In this document: positions 1 through 6,952 of the stretch, piece by piece
How the letters are laid out: each line of letters opens with the position of its first letter
Position numbering within the stretch: the stretch's first letter is position 1
From: an uncultured Eggerthella sp.
GTDB taxonomy: Bacteria; Actinomycetota; Coriobacteriia; Coriobacteriales; Eggerthellaceae
DNA: 64,000 nt
Reading direction: 5' to 3'
Assembly: GCA_959607715.1 (NCBI GenBank)
Contig: CAUHNN010000011.1
Coordinates: 1-64,000 of the forward strand
Translations under genes and position numbers: made by a program
The notes under the pieces: model-generated
What the model was told of the DNA's origin: nothing
The model's input: the letters and a program-made list of their open reading frames with translations, nothing else
Databases searched by the model: none

Positions 1-251
1 CTGTGGTGACCATCGGAAGGTCGCGGAACGTCACAGGATACGCGGTCGACGCCATCGGCCGCTCCCGGCAGCTCGAACGAGTCCACCCAATCCTGGAGTT
101 CGTCTGGGTCTATGTCTTGTATCTCGCAGTCGCCCCATCGTGGTATGACGTGCAGCCTCAATGCCGATCTGTAGCCCTCGACGGTGTTGGCGCGTCGGCG
201 CTTGGCCTTCTCGGGCAGGTAGTGGGCGTAGGCGATCTCTCGGATGTTCAC
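1..251 (-). CDS. Tyrosine recombinase / phage integrase, N-terminal part (runs off the window)
   Basis: The minus strand is open from a GTG at 251 to the window edge (83 codons). A good ribosome binding site (GAGAGGA) lies about 7 bases upstream of the GTG. The protein begins VNIREIAYAHYLPEK and continues with ANTVEGYRSALRLHVIPRWG and then DIDPDELQDWVDSFELPG. This pattern is the SAM-like core-binding domain of phage integrases, which binds the arms or core of the attachment site. The catalytic domain (Arg...His-x-x-Arg...Tyr) would lie to the left, outside the window. The residues nearest the edge (after ELPGAA) look less integrase-like, so a frameshift or truncation there is possible. It sits divergent from the holin and endolysin genes, consistent with one end of an integrated phage. 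Confidence 0.72.
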   Translation of the reverse strand, partial: MNIREIAYAHYLPEKAKRRRANTVEGYRSALRLHVIPRWGDCEIQDIDPDELQDWVDSFELPGAADGVDRVSCDVPRPSDGHH

Positions 252-351
252 GGCGGTTCCTCTCGTTGCTAAATGCTCTTATTGCAAGTTAGGCGGCGTT
301 TTCGGTGCGCTTACTTATACTTTCGGGCGATTTGTATAAATAAGCGGCCGG

Positions 352-403
352 AAATCCCAGGCGCTCGGGGCGTTTCACGCGCTTGGGTACGCCTGGGATT
401 TTT
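352..403 (+). terminator. Perfect 12-bp inverted repeat with T-run
   Basis: The arms at 352-363 and 390-401 (AAATCCCAGGCG and its exact complement) are separated by 26 bases and followed by a run of five T. Because the left arm starts with AAA, it could work weakly in both directions. It lies between the divergent integrase and the lysis genes. The loop is long for an intrinsic terminator, so a phage regulatory or recombination role cannot be excluded. Confidence 0.5.
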
Positions 404-482
404 CTCGGGTCGTGGGCGGCTTTTTTCGTGCGGTGACACGGGGCATAACCTCGAGCCGTAAACCGACCGAAAGAGGAGACAG

Positions 483-806
483 ATGGAGATTGCCGTGCTC
501 AACGCTGCGTTGAGCCAGATCGTCGGCATCGTCGTGGCGGGGCTTGCGGGTTGGGTCGCGGCTTCGGCCAAGCAGCACAGCCGATACGACAAGGCCATGC
601 GCGACGGCATGAAGTCCGTCCTGCGCAAGGAGCTGGTCGACGCCTACGACAAGTACGTCGCCGAAGGCTGCCCGATGACCGTCGAGCGGCGCCACGAGCT
701 CGAGGAGGCTTACCGCTCCTATCGCGCTTTGGGCGGCAACGGAACAGGCGAGGCTATGTACAAAGCGATCTCGCAGGTCCCCATATCGGTCATCGGCTCA
801 GAGTGA
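483..806 (+). CDS. Small phage membrane protein of the lysis module, function unknown
   Basis: This 107-residue protein has one hydrophobic N-terminal segment (about residues 5-27, rich in Ala, Gly, Val and Ile). A charged, probably helical tail follows, containing AKQHSRYDKAMRDGMKSVLR and a Glu/Arg-rich stretch. The start ATG at 483 follows the purine-rich AAAGAGGAGACAG. Its position directly before a holin and an endolysin suggests a lysis accessory role, such as a second holin or antiholin. It could also be a tail-end protein commonly found next to phage lysis genes. I do not recognise a named family; the product is inferred only from topology and neighbours. Confidence 0.6.
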   Translation: MEIAVLNAALSQIVGIVVAGLAGWVAASAKQHSRYDKAMRDGMKSVLRKELVDAYDKYVAEGCPMTVERRHELEEAYRSYRALGGNGTGEAMYKAISQVPISVIGSE

Positions 807-817
807 AAGGACATCGT

Positions 818-1117
818 ATGAACATCATCCTCCGATTGAAGAACAAGACCACCCTCGCGGCCCTCGTCTCCGCACTCGTCGTGTTCGCCTACAGCTGCGC
901 CTCCGCCCTCGGCCTCTCCCTGCCCGTCGAACAGGACACCGTCATGAGCGCGGTCGCCGCAGTGCTGACGCTGCTGACGGGCCTCGGCGTCCTGGTCGAT
1001 CCCACGACCAAGGGCATCGCCGACAGCGCCGACGCGATGGGCTACACAGCACCCCGCGAGGACGGCGACGACCTGCCCGACGAAGCCGACGAGGTAAGCT
1101 ACGGCGAAGAGGAGTAA
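818..1117 (+). CDS. Phage holin, phi-LC3 type
   Basis: This 99-residue protein would form the membrane lesion that lets the downstream endolysin reach the cell wall. It begins with the basic stretch MNIILRLKNKTTLAALV and has two hydrophobic segments (about residues 12-34 and 40-58). A VDPTTKGIADSADAMGY motif follows; this Asp-Pro-Thr-Thr-Lys-Gly segment with a following Ser-Asp is the hallmark of phi-LC3 holins of Gram-positive phages. The C-terminus is strongly acidic. I chose the ATG at 818, preceded by GAAAGGA, over earlier in-frame starts because the family motif begins there. It ends two bases before the amidase start, so the two are surely co-transcribed. Confidence 0.82.
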   Translation: MNIILRLKNKTTLAALVSALVVFAYSCASALGLSLPVEQDTVMSAVAAVLTLLTGLGVLVDPTTKGIADSADAMGYTAPREDGDDLPDEADEVSYGEEE

Positions 1118-1119
1118 GC

Positions 1120-2115
1120 ATGGCCATCAAGAAAGTCGCGACGGCTGGCGGGCACTCCAAGAAAGCCCCTGGCGCGTCCTGTTACTTGAACGAGTACACC
1201 GAGGACCGCAAGTGCAACAAGGCATTCGCCTCCGCCCTCAAGGCCAGAGGCGTAGCAGCCAAGGACTGCTCCAACGAGTATTCCCCCGCGTCCAAGGAGT
1301 TGGCGCGTGAGTGCGCTTTGGCCAACTCCTACGGCGGCGACCTGTTCGTCACGTGGCACTTCAACGCCGCGAGCAAGACGAGCGGAAAGCGCGGCGTGGA
1401 GGTCTGGTACTACACGGGCTCCAAAACGGGCAAAAGCTACGCAGAGAAGATCAGCAAGAAGCTCGCGAACCTGATGGGCCTGCCCAACCGAGGGGCCAAG
1501 GCAACGACGAGCCTCTACGTCCTCAAGCACACAAAGGCTCCCGCCATCCTGATCGAGGTGTGTTTCGTCGACGCGAAGGGCGACGCTAACGCCTACAAGT
1601 CCATCGGAGCGTCCAAGGTGGCCGCAGCGGTGGCCGACGTGCTGACGGGAAAGACCGCCGCCACCGATAGCAAGCCCGCGACGAGCAAGCCCACGACCAG
1701 CAAGCCAGCCGCCAGCAAGCCCGCGACGAGCGCAAGCTCGGGCAGCTCGTCGATCAAGGCCGTGCAGAAATGGGCCGGCACGACCGCAGACGGCGTCAAC
1801 GGCCCCAAGACCAAGGCCGCGCTCTGCAAGAGACTCCAGAGAGAGCTTAACAAGCAGTGCGGCGCGGGCTTGAGCGTCGACGGCGTATGGGGTCCCAAGA
1901 CCAAGGCCGCTTGCGTCAACGTCAAGCAGGGAGCGAATGGCAACATCACCAAAACCCTGCAAGGATGCCTGATCGTGCGCGGATACGGCACCAACGGCTT
2001 CGACGGCGTCTTCGGCGGCGGAACGGCCAAGGCCGTCAAGGCTTTCCAAAAGGCGAACGGCCTCGCCGCCGACGGTGTCGCGGGGAAGAACACCTGGGCG
2101 AAGCTGCTCGGTTAG
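1120..2115 (+). CDS. Phage endolysin: N-acetylmuramoyl-L-alanine amidase with peptidoglycan-binding repeats
   Basis: This 331-residue enzyme should cut the amide bond between MurNAc and the stem peptide. The N-terminal catalytic domain (about 1-175) fits the Amidase_3 fold, with candidate zinc ligands His12 (TAGGHSKK), a Glu near 25-28 and His80 (VTWHFNAAS), and catalytic Glu146 (ILIEVCFVD). A low-complexity linker of Ser-Lys-Pro-Ala/Thr repeats (about 183-205) follows. The C-terminal part (about 212-331) has repeated DGVNGPKTKAA, DGVWGPKTKAA and DGVFGGGTAKAVKAFQ motifs typical of PG_binding_1 wall-binding units. There is no signal peptide, as expected for a holin-dependent endolysin. It follows the holin with 2 bases between them. 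Confidence 0.88.
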   Translation: MAIKKVATAGGHSKKAPGASCYLNEYTEDRKCNKAFASALKARGVAAKDCSNEYSPASKELARECALANSYGGDLFVTWHFNAASKTSGKRGVEVWYYTGSKTGKSYAEKISKKLANLMGLPNRGAKATTSLYVLKHTKAPAILIEVCFVDAKGDANAYKSIGASKVAAAVADVLTGKTAATDSKPATSKPTTSKPAASKPATSASSGSSSIKAVQKWAGTTADGVNGPKTKAALCKRLQRELNKQCGAGLSVDGVWGPKTKAACVNVKQGANGNITKTLQGCLIVRGYGTNGFDGVFGGGTAKAVKAFQKANGLAADGVAGKNTWAKLLG

Positions 2116-2181
2116 GCGGAAACTCGCTGGAACGATTCGGGCCTCATTCGGGCCTTTTCGCGAAATCGAGCCGAGGAGCCG

Positions 2182-2224
2182 AAGGGCAGGAAAGCGGAAA
2201 ACAGCCGCTGACCTGCCCTTTCTC
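2182..2224 (+). terminator. Hairpin downstream of the endolysin
   Basis: The arms AAGGGCAGG (2182-2190) and CCTGCCCTT (2212-2220) pair perfectly. An inner AGCGG/CCGCT pairing extends the stem, and a short T-rich tail follows. It closes the phage lysis transcript. The same AAGGGCAGGAAA core reappears in the hairpin at 3135-3174 on the other side of the next gene. Confidence 0.6.
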
Positions 2225-2235
2225 GTTTGTAAGGT

Positions 2236-3063
2236 TTGACGATCAAACTAAACATGATTTGTTCTGCGAAAACCGTGCCGGTGTTCGAGGTTGATCAACG
2301 TTGGTACGACACGGCCGATCCTCTTCCCGGGATATGGATCACGCAGCGTGTTCAGGGTCGTGGTAAAGCGTGCTCGGATCGTACGTACGTCATGTTGTAT
2401 TCCTGGGACGACCTGTCCGATCCTGACGGGAGCATCGCCTTGTCCTTCGGCGCCGATTACTATCTGGAGGCAATGGGCTACTCCGAGGCGGCGGATCGCC
2501 AAGCGCGCATCGAGTGCTTTCAGGCTGCTGAGATCCTTTATCTTCATGCAGCGTCGAAGGGGAATGTTAACGCCTATCTGAATCTTGGATATGTATACAG
2601 TTACGACCGCTGCGAAGGCCGCTATTTCGTCGATCGGCGTCATTCGGAAGATGTGAGTGGCGGCGCTCCGTATCCGCGGGAGCAGCGCGCTTTTGAATGT
2701 TTCGAATTCGCTGCGAAGAGTGGCGATGCGGAAGCATGTTATAAGCTTGGCGATCTGTATAAGCGCGGCGTAGGCTGTGAACCAGATGCTGCTGAAGCCT
2801 TGAGATGGTACATGCGCGCCTCCGAATTGAAGGATGGGATGCCGCCTCACGTGTGGGGGAGCATCGCTCTTCGGTTGGGCGATGCGTACGAAAACGGGAT
2901 TGGCTGCGAATTCGATTTGGAGAAGGCGCTCGATTGGTACCGCAAGGCAGAAATCGGTCTCGATATCGGCGTTAGATCGGGCGAGGCTTTCTATGGGCGA
3001 ACGCTCGCGAATGTGCGTGCTACGATGAAGCGCATCGTCCAAGAGCTTGACGGTAGGTATTAA
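2236..3063 (+). CDS. Sel1-like repeat protein
   Basis: Up to 275 residues long, this protein has at least three Sel1/TPR-like units: around 95-130 (HAASKGNVNAYLNLGYVY), 152-198 (ECFEFAAKSGDAEACYKLGD then GVGCEPDAAEALRWYMRASE) and 204-240 (ALRLGDAYENGIGCEFDLEK then ALDWYRKAE). Sel1 repeats are protein-protein interaction scaffolds; no partner can be named from sequence. No signal peptide or membrane segment is evident, so it is probably cytoplasmic. The start is uncertain: TTG at 2236 or ATG at 2254 are possible and neither has a well-spaced ribosome binding site. Base composition is lower in G+C than the housekeeping genes, and it lies between phage lysis genes and guaA, so it probably arrived by transfer. 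Confidence 0.7.
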   Translation: MTIKLNMICSAKTVPVFEVDQRWYDTADPLPGIWITQRVQGRGKACSDRTYVMLYSWDDLSDPDGSIALSFGADYYLEAMGYSEAADRQARIECFQAAEILYLHAASKGNVNAYLNLGYVYSYDRCEGRYFVDRRHSEDVSGGAPYPREQRAFECFEFAAKSGDAEACYKLGDLYKRGVGCEPDAAEALRWYMRASELKDGMPPHVWGSIALRLGDAYENGIGCEFDLEKALDWYRKAEIGLDIGVRSGEAFYGRTLANVRATMKRIVQELDGRY

Positions 3064-3134
3064 CCGAAAAGGCGGGAGCCTTGTGGTCGCAACATACGCG
3101 GTCCCGCCAGTGCGTCGGGGTCGGTATTAGCCAG

Positions 3135-3176
3135 AAAGGGCAGGAAACCTTGTTGGTGGGGTTTCCTGCCCTTTGT
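3135..3176 (+). terminator. Perfect 15-bp stem terminator
   Basis: The arms at 3135-3149 (AAAGGGCAGGAAACC) and 3160-3174 are exact complements with a 10-base loop, followed by GTTTC. It ends the Sel1 transcript and, read on the minus strand, also lies beyond the end of the convergent gene at 3244-3708. Its AAGGGCAGGAAA core is the same as in the hairpin at 2182-2220. Confidence 0.65.
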
Positions 3177-3243
3177 TTCATTGCCCCCCATTGCGTTATC
3201 TGGAGTTTCGATCGCTTTTGGTCGAGATCGCTTGTGTTAACGG

Positions 3244-3708
3244 CTAGGAGAGCATGCTTTGGCATCCGCTTTCGGTTAGAAGGTCCATGCATCCGAAGGC
3301 GAGTGCAACGAATTCAACAAGCTCTCCGAAACCCTTCGGAGATGCATTGGATCCGTAACTGGTGTGCAGTCCATCTTCGTCGACGAAAGCAAGCCTCCAT
3401 TGCGTCCCATCGAGAACGGGAGCATTGTAGGCGGTCCACTTCGCCGCCTCGACTTTTCTCAAAACGCGCGATAGCGCCTCTACCAGTTCACCGGCAATTT
3501 CGAAGCTTGATGCAGGGGCTCCGTAGGGGAAGCACTCGTAGGAGGCCGAGTAGCGATCATCGCGCTTTTCGATCGTCAGCGACCGACGACCCTGGAAGAA
3601 GCCCCCAATCTCAAGACTGAAGATCTTCGGCGCAAATTCTGCTGCGCTCATCGCGTCGTCTTCCTCGCTGCTGTTTTCGGTTTCGTCCCAGTTGGTTTTT
3701 TCGCTCAT
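3244..3708 (-). CDS. Hypothetical protein, 154 residues
   Basis: The ATG at 3708 has a textbook ribosome binding site (AAGGAGG, 5 bases upstream), so the gene is probably real. The protein starts with an acidic, Ser/Glu/Asp-rich segment (about 1-24). A compact domain follows with alternating hydrophobic and charged stretches: IFSLEIGGFFQGRRSLTIEK near residue 30, then YECFPYG, WTAYNAP and FGELVEFVALAFGCMD. There are no membrane segments and no metal-binding Cys/His pattern. I recognise no family. It is convergent with the Sel1-repeat gene and lies in the accessory stretch between prophage and guaA, so an acquired origin is plausible but not shown. Confidence 0.6.
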   Translation of the reverse strand: MSEKTNWDETENSSEEDDAMSAAEFAPKIFSLEIGGFFQGRRSLTIEKRDDRYSASYECFPYGAPASSFEIAGELVEALSRVLRKVEAAKWTAYNAPVLDGTQWRLAFVDEDGLHTSYGSNASPKGFGELVEFVALAFGCMDLLTESGCQSMLS

Positions 3709-3796
3709 GGTTGCCTCCTTGTGCTGCGGTGTTTGGAGGGGCTTTCGTTTCGGTTCGGGATTACCGTGCGCACGGGTGATTTGGGAATAGCTTTGA

Positions 3797-3827
3797 GAAG
3801 GCCCGACTCGTGGGGAATCGGGCCTTC
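3797..3827 (-). terminator. 10-bp hairpin downstream of guaA
   Basis: GAAGGCCCGA (3797-3806) pairs with TCGGGCCTTC (3818-3827) across an 11-base loop. It lies about 110 bases past the guaA stop on the minus strand. There is no good T-run on either side, so termination may be weak. Confidence 0.4.
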
Positions 3828-3934
3828 AGCGATGATGGATTTCAGCAAGGTGGGGCTTTATCTGGTTCGGAACAGCCGCACCGCGCCTTTGGGGCTAGCT
3901 GGAGCGGACGCCCCGGCTGGTTTGGTCGTGCGTA

Positions 3935-4918
3935 CTACTCGAACTCGATGGTGCCGCAGGGCTTCGGGGTGAGGTCGTACAGAACACGGCAGATGCCGTC
4001 GACCTCGGAGGCGATGCGGTCGCCGATTTTCTTCAGCAGCGCCCAGTCGAGCTCGGGAACCTCGGCGGTCATGGCGTCGACGGTGTTGACGGCGCGGATG
4101 AACGCCGGCCACTCGTACAGGCGCTTATCGTTCTTGACGCCGGTCACGCGGAAGTCGGGCACGGAAATGAAGTACTGCCACACCTTGCCCTCGAGGCCTG
4201 CATTGGCGAACTCTTCGCGAAGGATGGCATCGGCCTCGCGAAGCGCCTCGAGGCGGTCGCGCGTGATGGCGCCCAAGCAGCGAACGCCCAAGCCAGGGCC
4301 AGGGAAGGGCTGGCGCTCGACCATGTTTTCGGGAAGACCCAGCTCACGGCCGATCACGCGCACTTCGTCCTTGAACAGAAGGCGAACGGGCTCGCACAGC
4401 TCGAACTGCAGGTCGTCGGGCAGGCCTCCCACGTTGTGATGCGCCTTGACGCCATCGGACTCGAGGATGTCGGGATAGATCGTGCCCTGAGCCAGGAAGC
4501 TCACCTCGTCGCCGACCTTGCGAGCCTCTTCTTCGAACACGCGGATGAATTCGGCACCGATGATCTTGCGCTTCTTCTCGGGCTCATCGACTCCGGCGAG
4601 CAGGTCGAGGAAGCGGTCGGTCGCGTCGACGTACACCAGGTTGGCGTCGAGCTGGTTTTGGAACACGTCGACGACCTGCTCAGATTCGCCCTTGCGCATA
4701 AGGCCGTGGTTGACATGGACGCAGATAAGCTGGCGGCCGATAGCTTTGATCAGCAGAGCTGCGACGACGGAGCTGTCCACGCCGCCGGAAAGCGCAAGGA
4801 GAACCTTCTTGTCGCCGATCTGCTCGCGGCATGCCGCCACCTGCTCATCGATGAAGGCCTGGGCCAGTTCGGGGGTGGTGATGCGCTGCATGTCATCGGG
4901 GCGCTTGTTAGGATCCAT
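3935..4918 (-). CDS. guaA: GMP synthase, ATP-pyrophosphatase subunit (no amidotransferase domain)
   Basis: This enzyme converts XMP to GMP by adenylating XMP and replacing the adenylate with ammonia. The 327-residue protein has the PP-loop LALSGGVDSS (about 41-50), VHVNHGLMRKGE, LAQGTIYPDILES, the C-terminal dimerisation domain (QPFPGPGLGVRCLGAITRDR) and the usual end KPCGTIEFE. Standard bacterial GuaA is about 510-520 residues because a class I glutamine amidotransferase domain precedes this part. Here that domain is wholly absent: the protein starts about 13 residues before the family's ATP-PPase start, and the upstream DNA is intergenic. The layout resembles the archaeal GuaAb subunit. The ATG at 4918 has AGGAG about 7 bases upstream. 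Ammonia must come from solution or from a separate GuaAa-type partner, not seen in this window. Confidence 0.9.
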   Translation of the reverse strand: MDPNKRPDDMQRITTPELAQAFIDEQVAACREQIGDKKVLLALSGGVDSSVVAALLIKAIGRQLICVHVNHGLMRKGESEQVVDVFQNQLDANLVYVDATDRFLDLLAGVDEPEKKRKIIGAEFIRVFEEEARKVGDEVSFLAQGTIYPDILESDGVKAHHNVGGLPDDLQFELCEPVRLLFKDEVRVIGRELGLPENMVERQPFPGPGLGVRCLGAITRDRLEALREADAILREEFANAGLEGKVWQYFISVPDFRVTGVKNDKRLYEWPAFIRAVNTVDAMTAEVPELDWALLKKIGDRIASEVDGICRVLYDLTPKPCGTIEFE

Positions 4919-4957
4919 GAGCGGGCTCCTTCGTTTCAGTGGTTTATGTCTGGCTGA

Positions 4958-4963
4958 ATTATA
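4958..4963 (-). promoter_or_regulatory. Likely -10 box for guaA
   Basis: TATAAT on the minus strand, about 40 bases upstream of the guaA start codon. No convincing -35 box accompanies it. Confidence 0.35.
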
Positions 4964-5026
4964 TCCGACCAGACGCCTTCCGATGCATGCGAGCCGACAT
5001 CTTACGTGCGATATGCGTGAAGCGTT

Positions 5027-6571
5027 CTACTTCGCTTCCTCGAGGGGAAGGGGAGTCTCGTCTACCTCCTCAAGGTTGTTTTGCCACACATAATGTTTCG
5101 TTTCGTGGGCGATCAGGGCCGACAAGCCAAGTACCGCGATCAGGTTGGGGATCGCCATCAGCGCGTTGGTGATGTCGGAAATGTTCCACACGAAGCCGGA
5201 AACGCCCACAGCGCCCAGGAAGCAGATGATCAGGAAAACGATCTGGTACGGCCTGATCGCGTTCTTCCCGAACAGGTAGGTGATGCAGCGGTTGCCGTAG
5301 TAGGACCAGCCGAGGCTCGTCGAGTAGGCGAACAGCACCAGGCCGATGCACAGGACGAAGGATCCCACCACCGGGATGCGGTCGAACGAGGCGGTTACCA
5401 GCTCGGCGGAAGAGGCGAAGCCGCCCGTGACGTAGAGTTCCATGATGGCGGGGTCGGCCAAGATGGAAGTAACCAAGGCGAGCGCGGTGAGGGCGCACAC
5501 CACGACGGTGTCCCAGAAGGTGCCGGTCATGGAGATGAGCGCTTGCTTGGCGGGGTTCTTTGCTTTTGCGGCGGAAGCGACCATAGGCGAAGAACCCAGG
5601 CCGGACTCGTTCGAGAACAGGCCGCGCGCGCAACCGAATTGAAGGGCCATGGTCACGGTCGTTCCAAGCGCGCCGCCGAACGCGGCCGCCGGATTGAAGG
5701 CGCTCACCACGATCAGCACGAGCGCGTCCCAAAGATACGCGCCGTTCAGGGCGATCAAGGCGATGCAGCTGATGATGTAGAAGACGGTCATGAAGGGGAT
5801 GAGCTTTTCGCACACGCGCGAAATGACCTTGATGCCGCCGAGGATGACTATCGCAACCAAAACGGTCACCGTCACGCCGACGATCACCTGGAGCCACGTG
5901 GTGTCAAACAGCCCGAACACCGAAAAGGTTTGAGTTGCGATCGGCGCATCTCCCGCCATCGAAGTGATCGCGCCTGAAAGGGAGTTCGTCTGAACCGCGG
6001 CGCCGATGCCGAACGAGGCGATGGCGGCGAACAGGGCGAACAGGATGCCGAGAACCTTGCCGAGCGTCTTGTTCTTGAAGCCGCGCTGCAAGGCGTACAT
6101 GGCGCCTCCGAGCATGTTGCCGTTGTGATCCTTGACGCGGTACTTCAAGGCGATCAGCGTTTCGGAATACTTCGTGGCGATACCGAAGACGCCGGTAAGC
6201 CACATCCAGAACAGGGCGCCGGGTCCGCCGGCGATCAGCGCCGTGCCGACGCCGATGATGTTGCCGGTGCCGATGGTCGCGGCGAGGGACGTGGTGAGGG
6301 CCTGGAAGGGGCTGACGTCGCCGTCGCCCTCATCCTTGGTGATGGAAAGCTTAATGCCGGTGAAGAGCTTCCTTTGGATGATGCCTGTCCTGAACGTCAT
6401 GAAGAGGTGCGTTCCCAGAAGGAGGAGGATCATGATGGGTCCCCATACGAACCCGTCGATCGCCGCGATGACATCTTCGATCCAGGTGGTCGAAGCGGTT
6501 CCCGCCGTCGCAAGGCCTTCCCCAAGGCTTACGAAAGGCTGGATGAAGAATTGGTACAAGAAGTCTTCCAT
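5027..6571 (-). CDS. Sodium:alanine/glycine symporter, AGCS family
   Basis: This 514-residue inner-membrane carrier of the AGCS (AlsT/DagA) family should import small neutral amino acids with Na+. It has many hydrophobic segments and the family blocks LAATIGTGNIIGVGTALIAG, GPGALFWMWLTGVFGIATKY and GLFSNESGLGSSPMVASAA. The ATG at 6571 (MEDFLYQFFIQPF) is the likely start; the 31 preceding open codons (Arg/Pro-rich) do not look like protein of this family. It is transcribed towards guaA, with about 108 bases between them. Unlike the second AGCS gene at 58545-59954, no glycine riboswitch precedes it, so the two are likely regulated differently and may prefer different substrates. Confidence 0.85.
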   Translation of the reverse strand: MEDFLYQFFIQPFVSLGEGLATAGTASTTWIEDVIAAIDGFVWGPIMILLLLGTHLFMTFRTGIIQRKLFTGIKLSITKDEGDGDVSPFQALTTSLAATIGTGNIIGVGTALIAGGPGALFWMWLTGVFGIATKYSETLIALKYRVKDHNGNMLGGAMYALQRGFKNKTLGKVLGILFALFAAIASFGIGAAVQTNSLSGAITSMAGDAPIATQTFSVFGLFDTTWLQVIVGVTVTVLVAIVILGGIKVISRVCEKLIPFMTVFYIISCIALIALNGAYLWDALVLIVVSAFNPAAAFGGALGTTVTMALQFGCARGLFSNESGLGSSPMVASAAKAKNPAKQALISMTGTFWDTVVVCALTALALVTSILADPAIMELYVTGGFASSAELVTASFDRIPVVGSFVLCIGLVLFAYSTSLGWSYYGNRCITYLFGKNAIRPYQIVFLIICFLGAVGVSGFVWNISDITNALMAIPNLIAVLGLSALIAHETKHYVWQNNLEEVDETPLPLEEAK

Positions 6572-6952
6572 AGGGTTCCCAACGTCAAAGGAAGGCGCCC
6601 GCGCGCTTTCCTGTCCGATACGGTGCTCTCCGACGGGCCGGGGGCCATTAGCGCTACAGCGCACTAGAGCAATACAGTGAATGGTACGATTCGATTGTTT
6701 CGTCTTGTTTTACGTTGGGCAAAAACCTGCGAACGGCGTTAACGGTCATGCTGCAGGGCGGGGTTCGTGCTGTACGGGGGGCTGAAATGGGCGGTGAACG
6801 GTAGCTTCGCGATTGCGGTTCGTTTCGGATGCACGTGGGTTTTACCTCAGATGGCGGTTGCGAAGCGGTCAGTCTCGTTGTGGCAGGGGCTATGCCTCAT
6901 TCGCTTGTCGCGCTAGGATTCGTAGCTGCTGGCAAAGTGAGAGGAGAGGCCG
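6572..6952. other. Divergent intergenic region, nothing recognised
   Basis: About 380 bases separate the divergent AGCS and TrmB-like genes. I see no hairpin with a T-run, no conserved RNA motif and no clear promoter pair. The only defined element is the AGGAGAGG ribosome binding site at its right end. The far-left part reads as a plausible but probably untranslated N-terminal extension of the AGCS gene. Confidence 0.4.

Noticed and set aside
3..272. Plus-strand open frame at the window start
   Set aside because: It is antisense to the integrase fragment, which has a better start and recognisable motifs.
352..401. Inverted repeat as a phage attachment site
   Set aside because: It could be, but no second copy was found in the window and the T-run favours a terminator.
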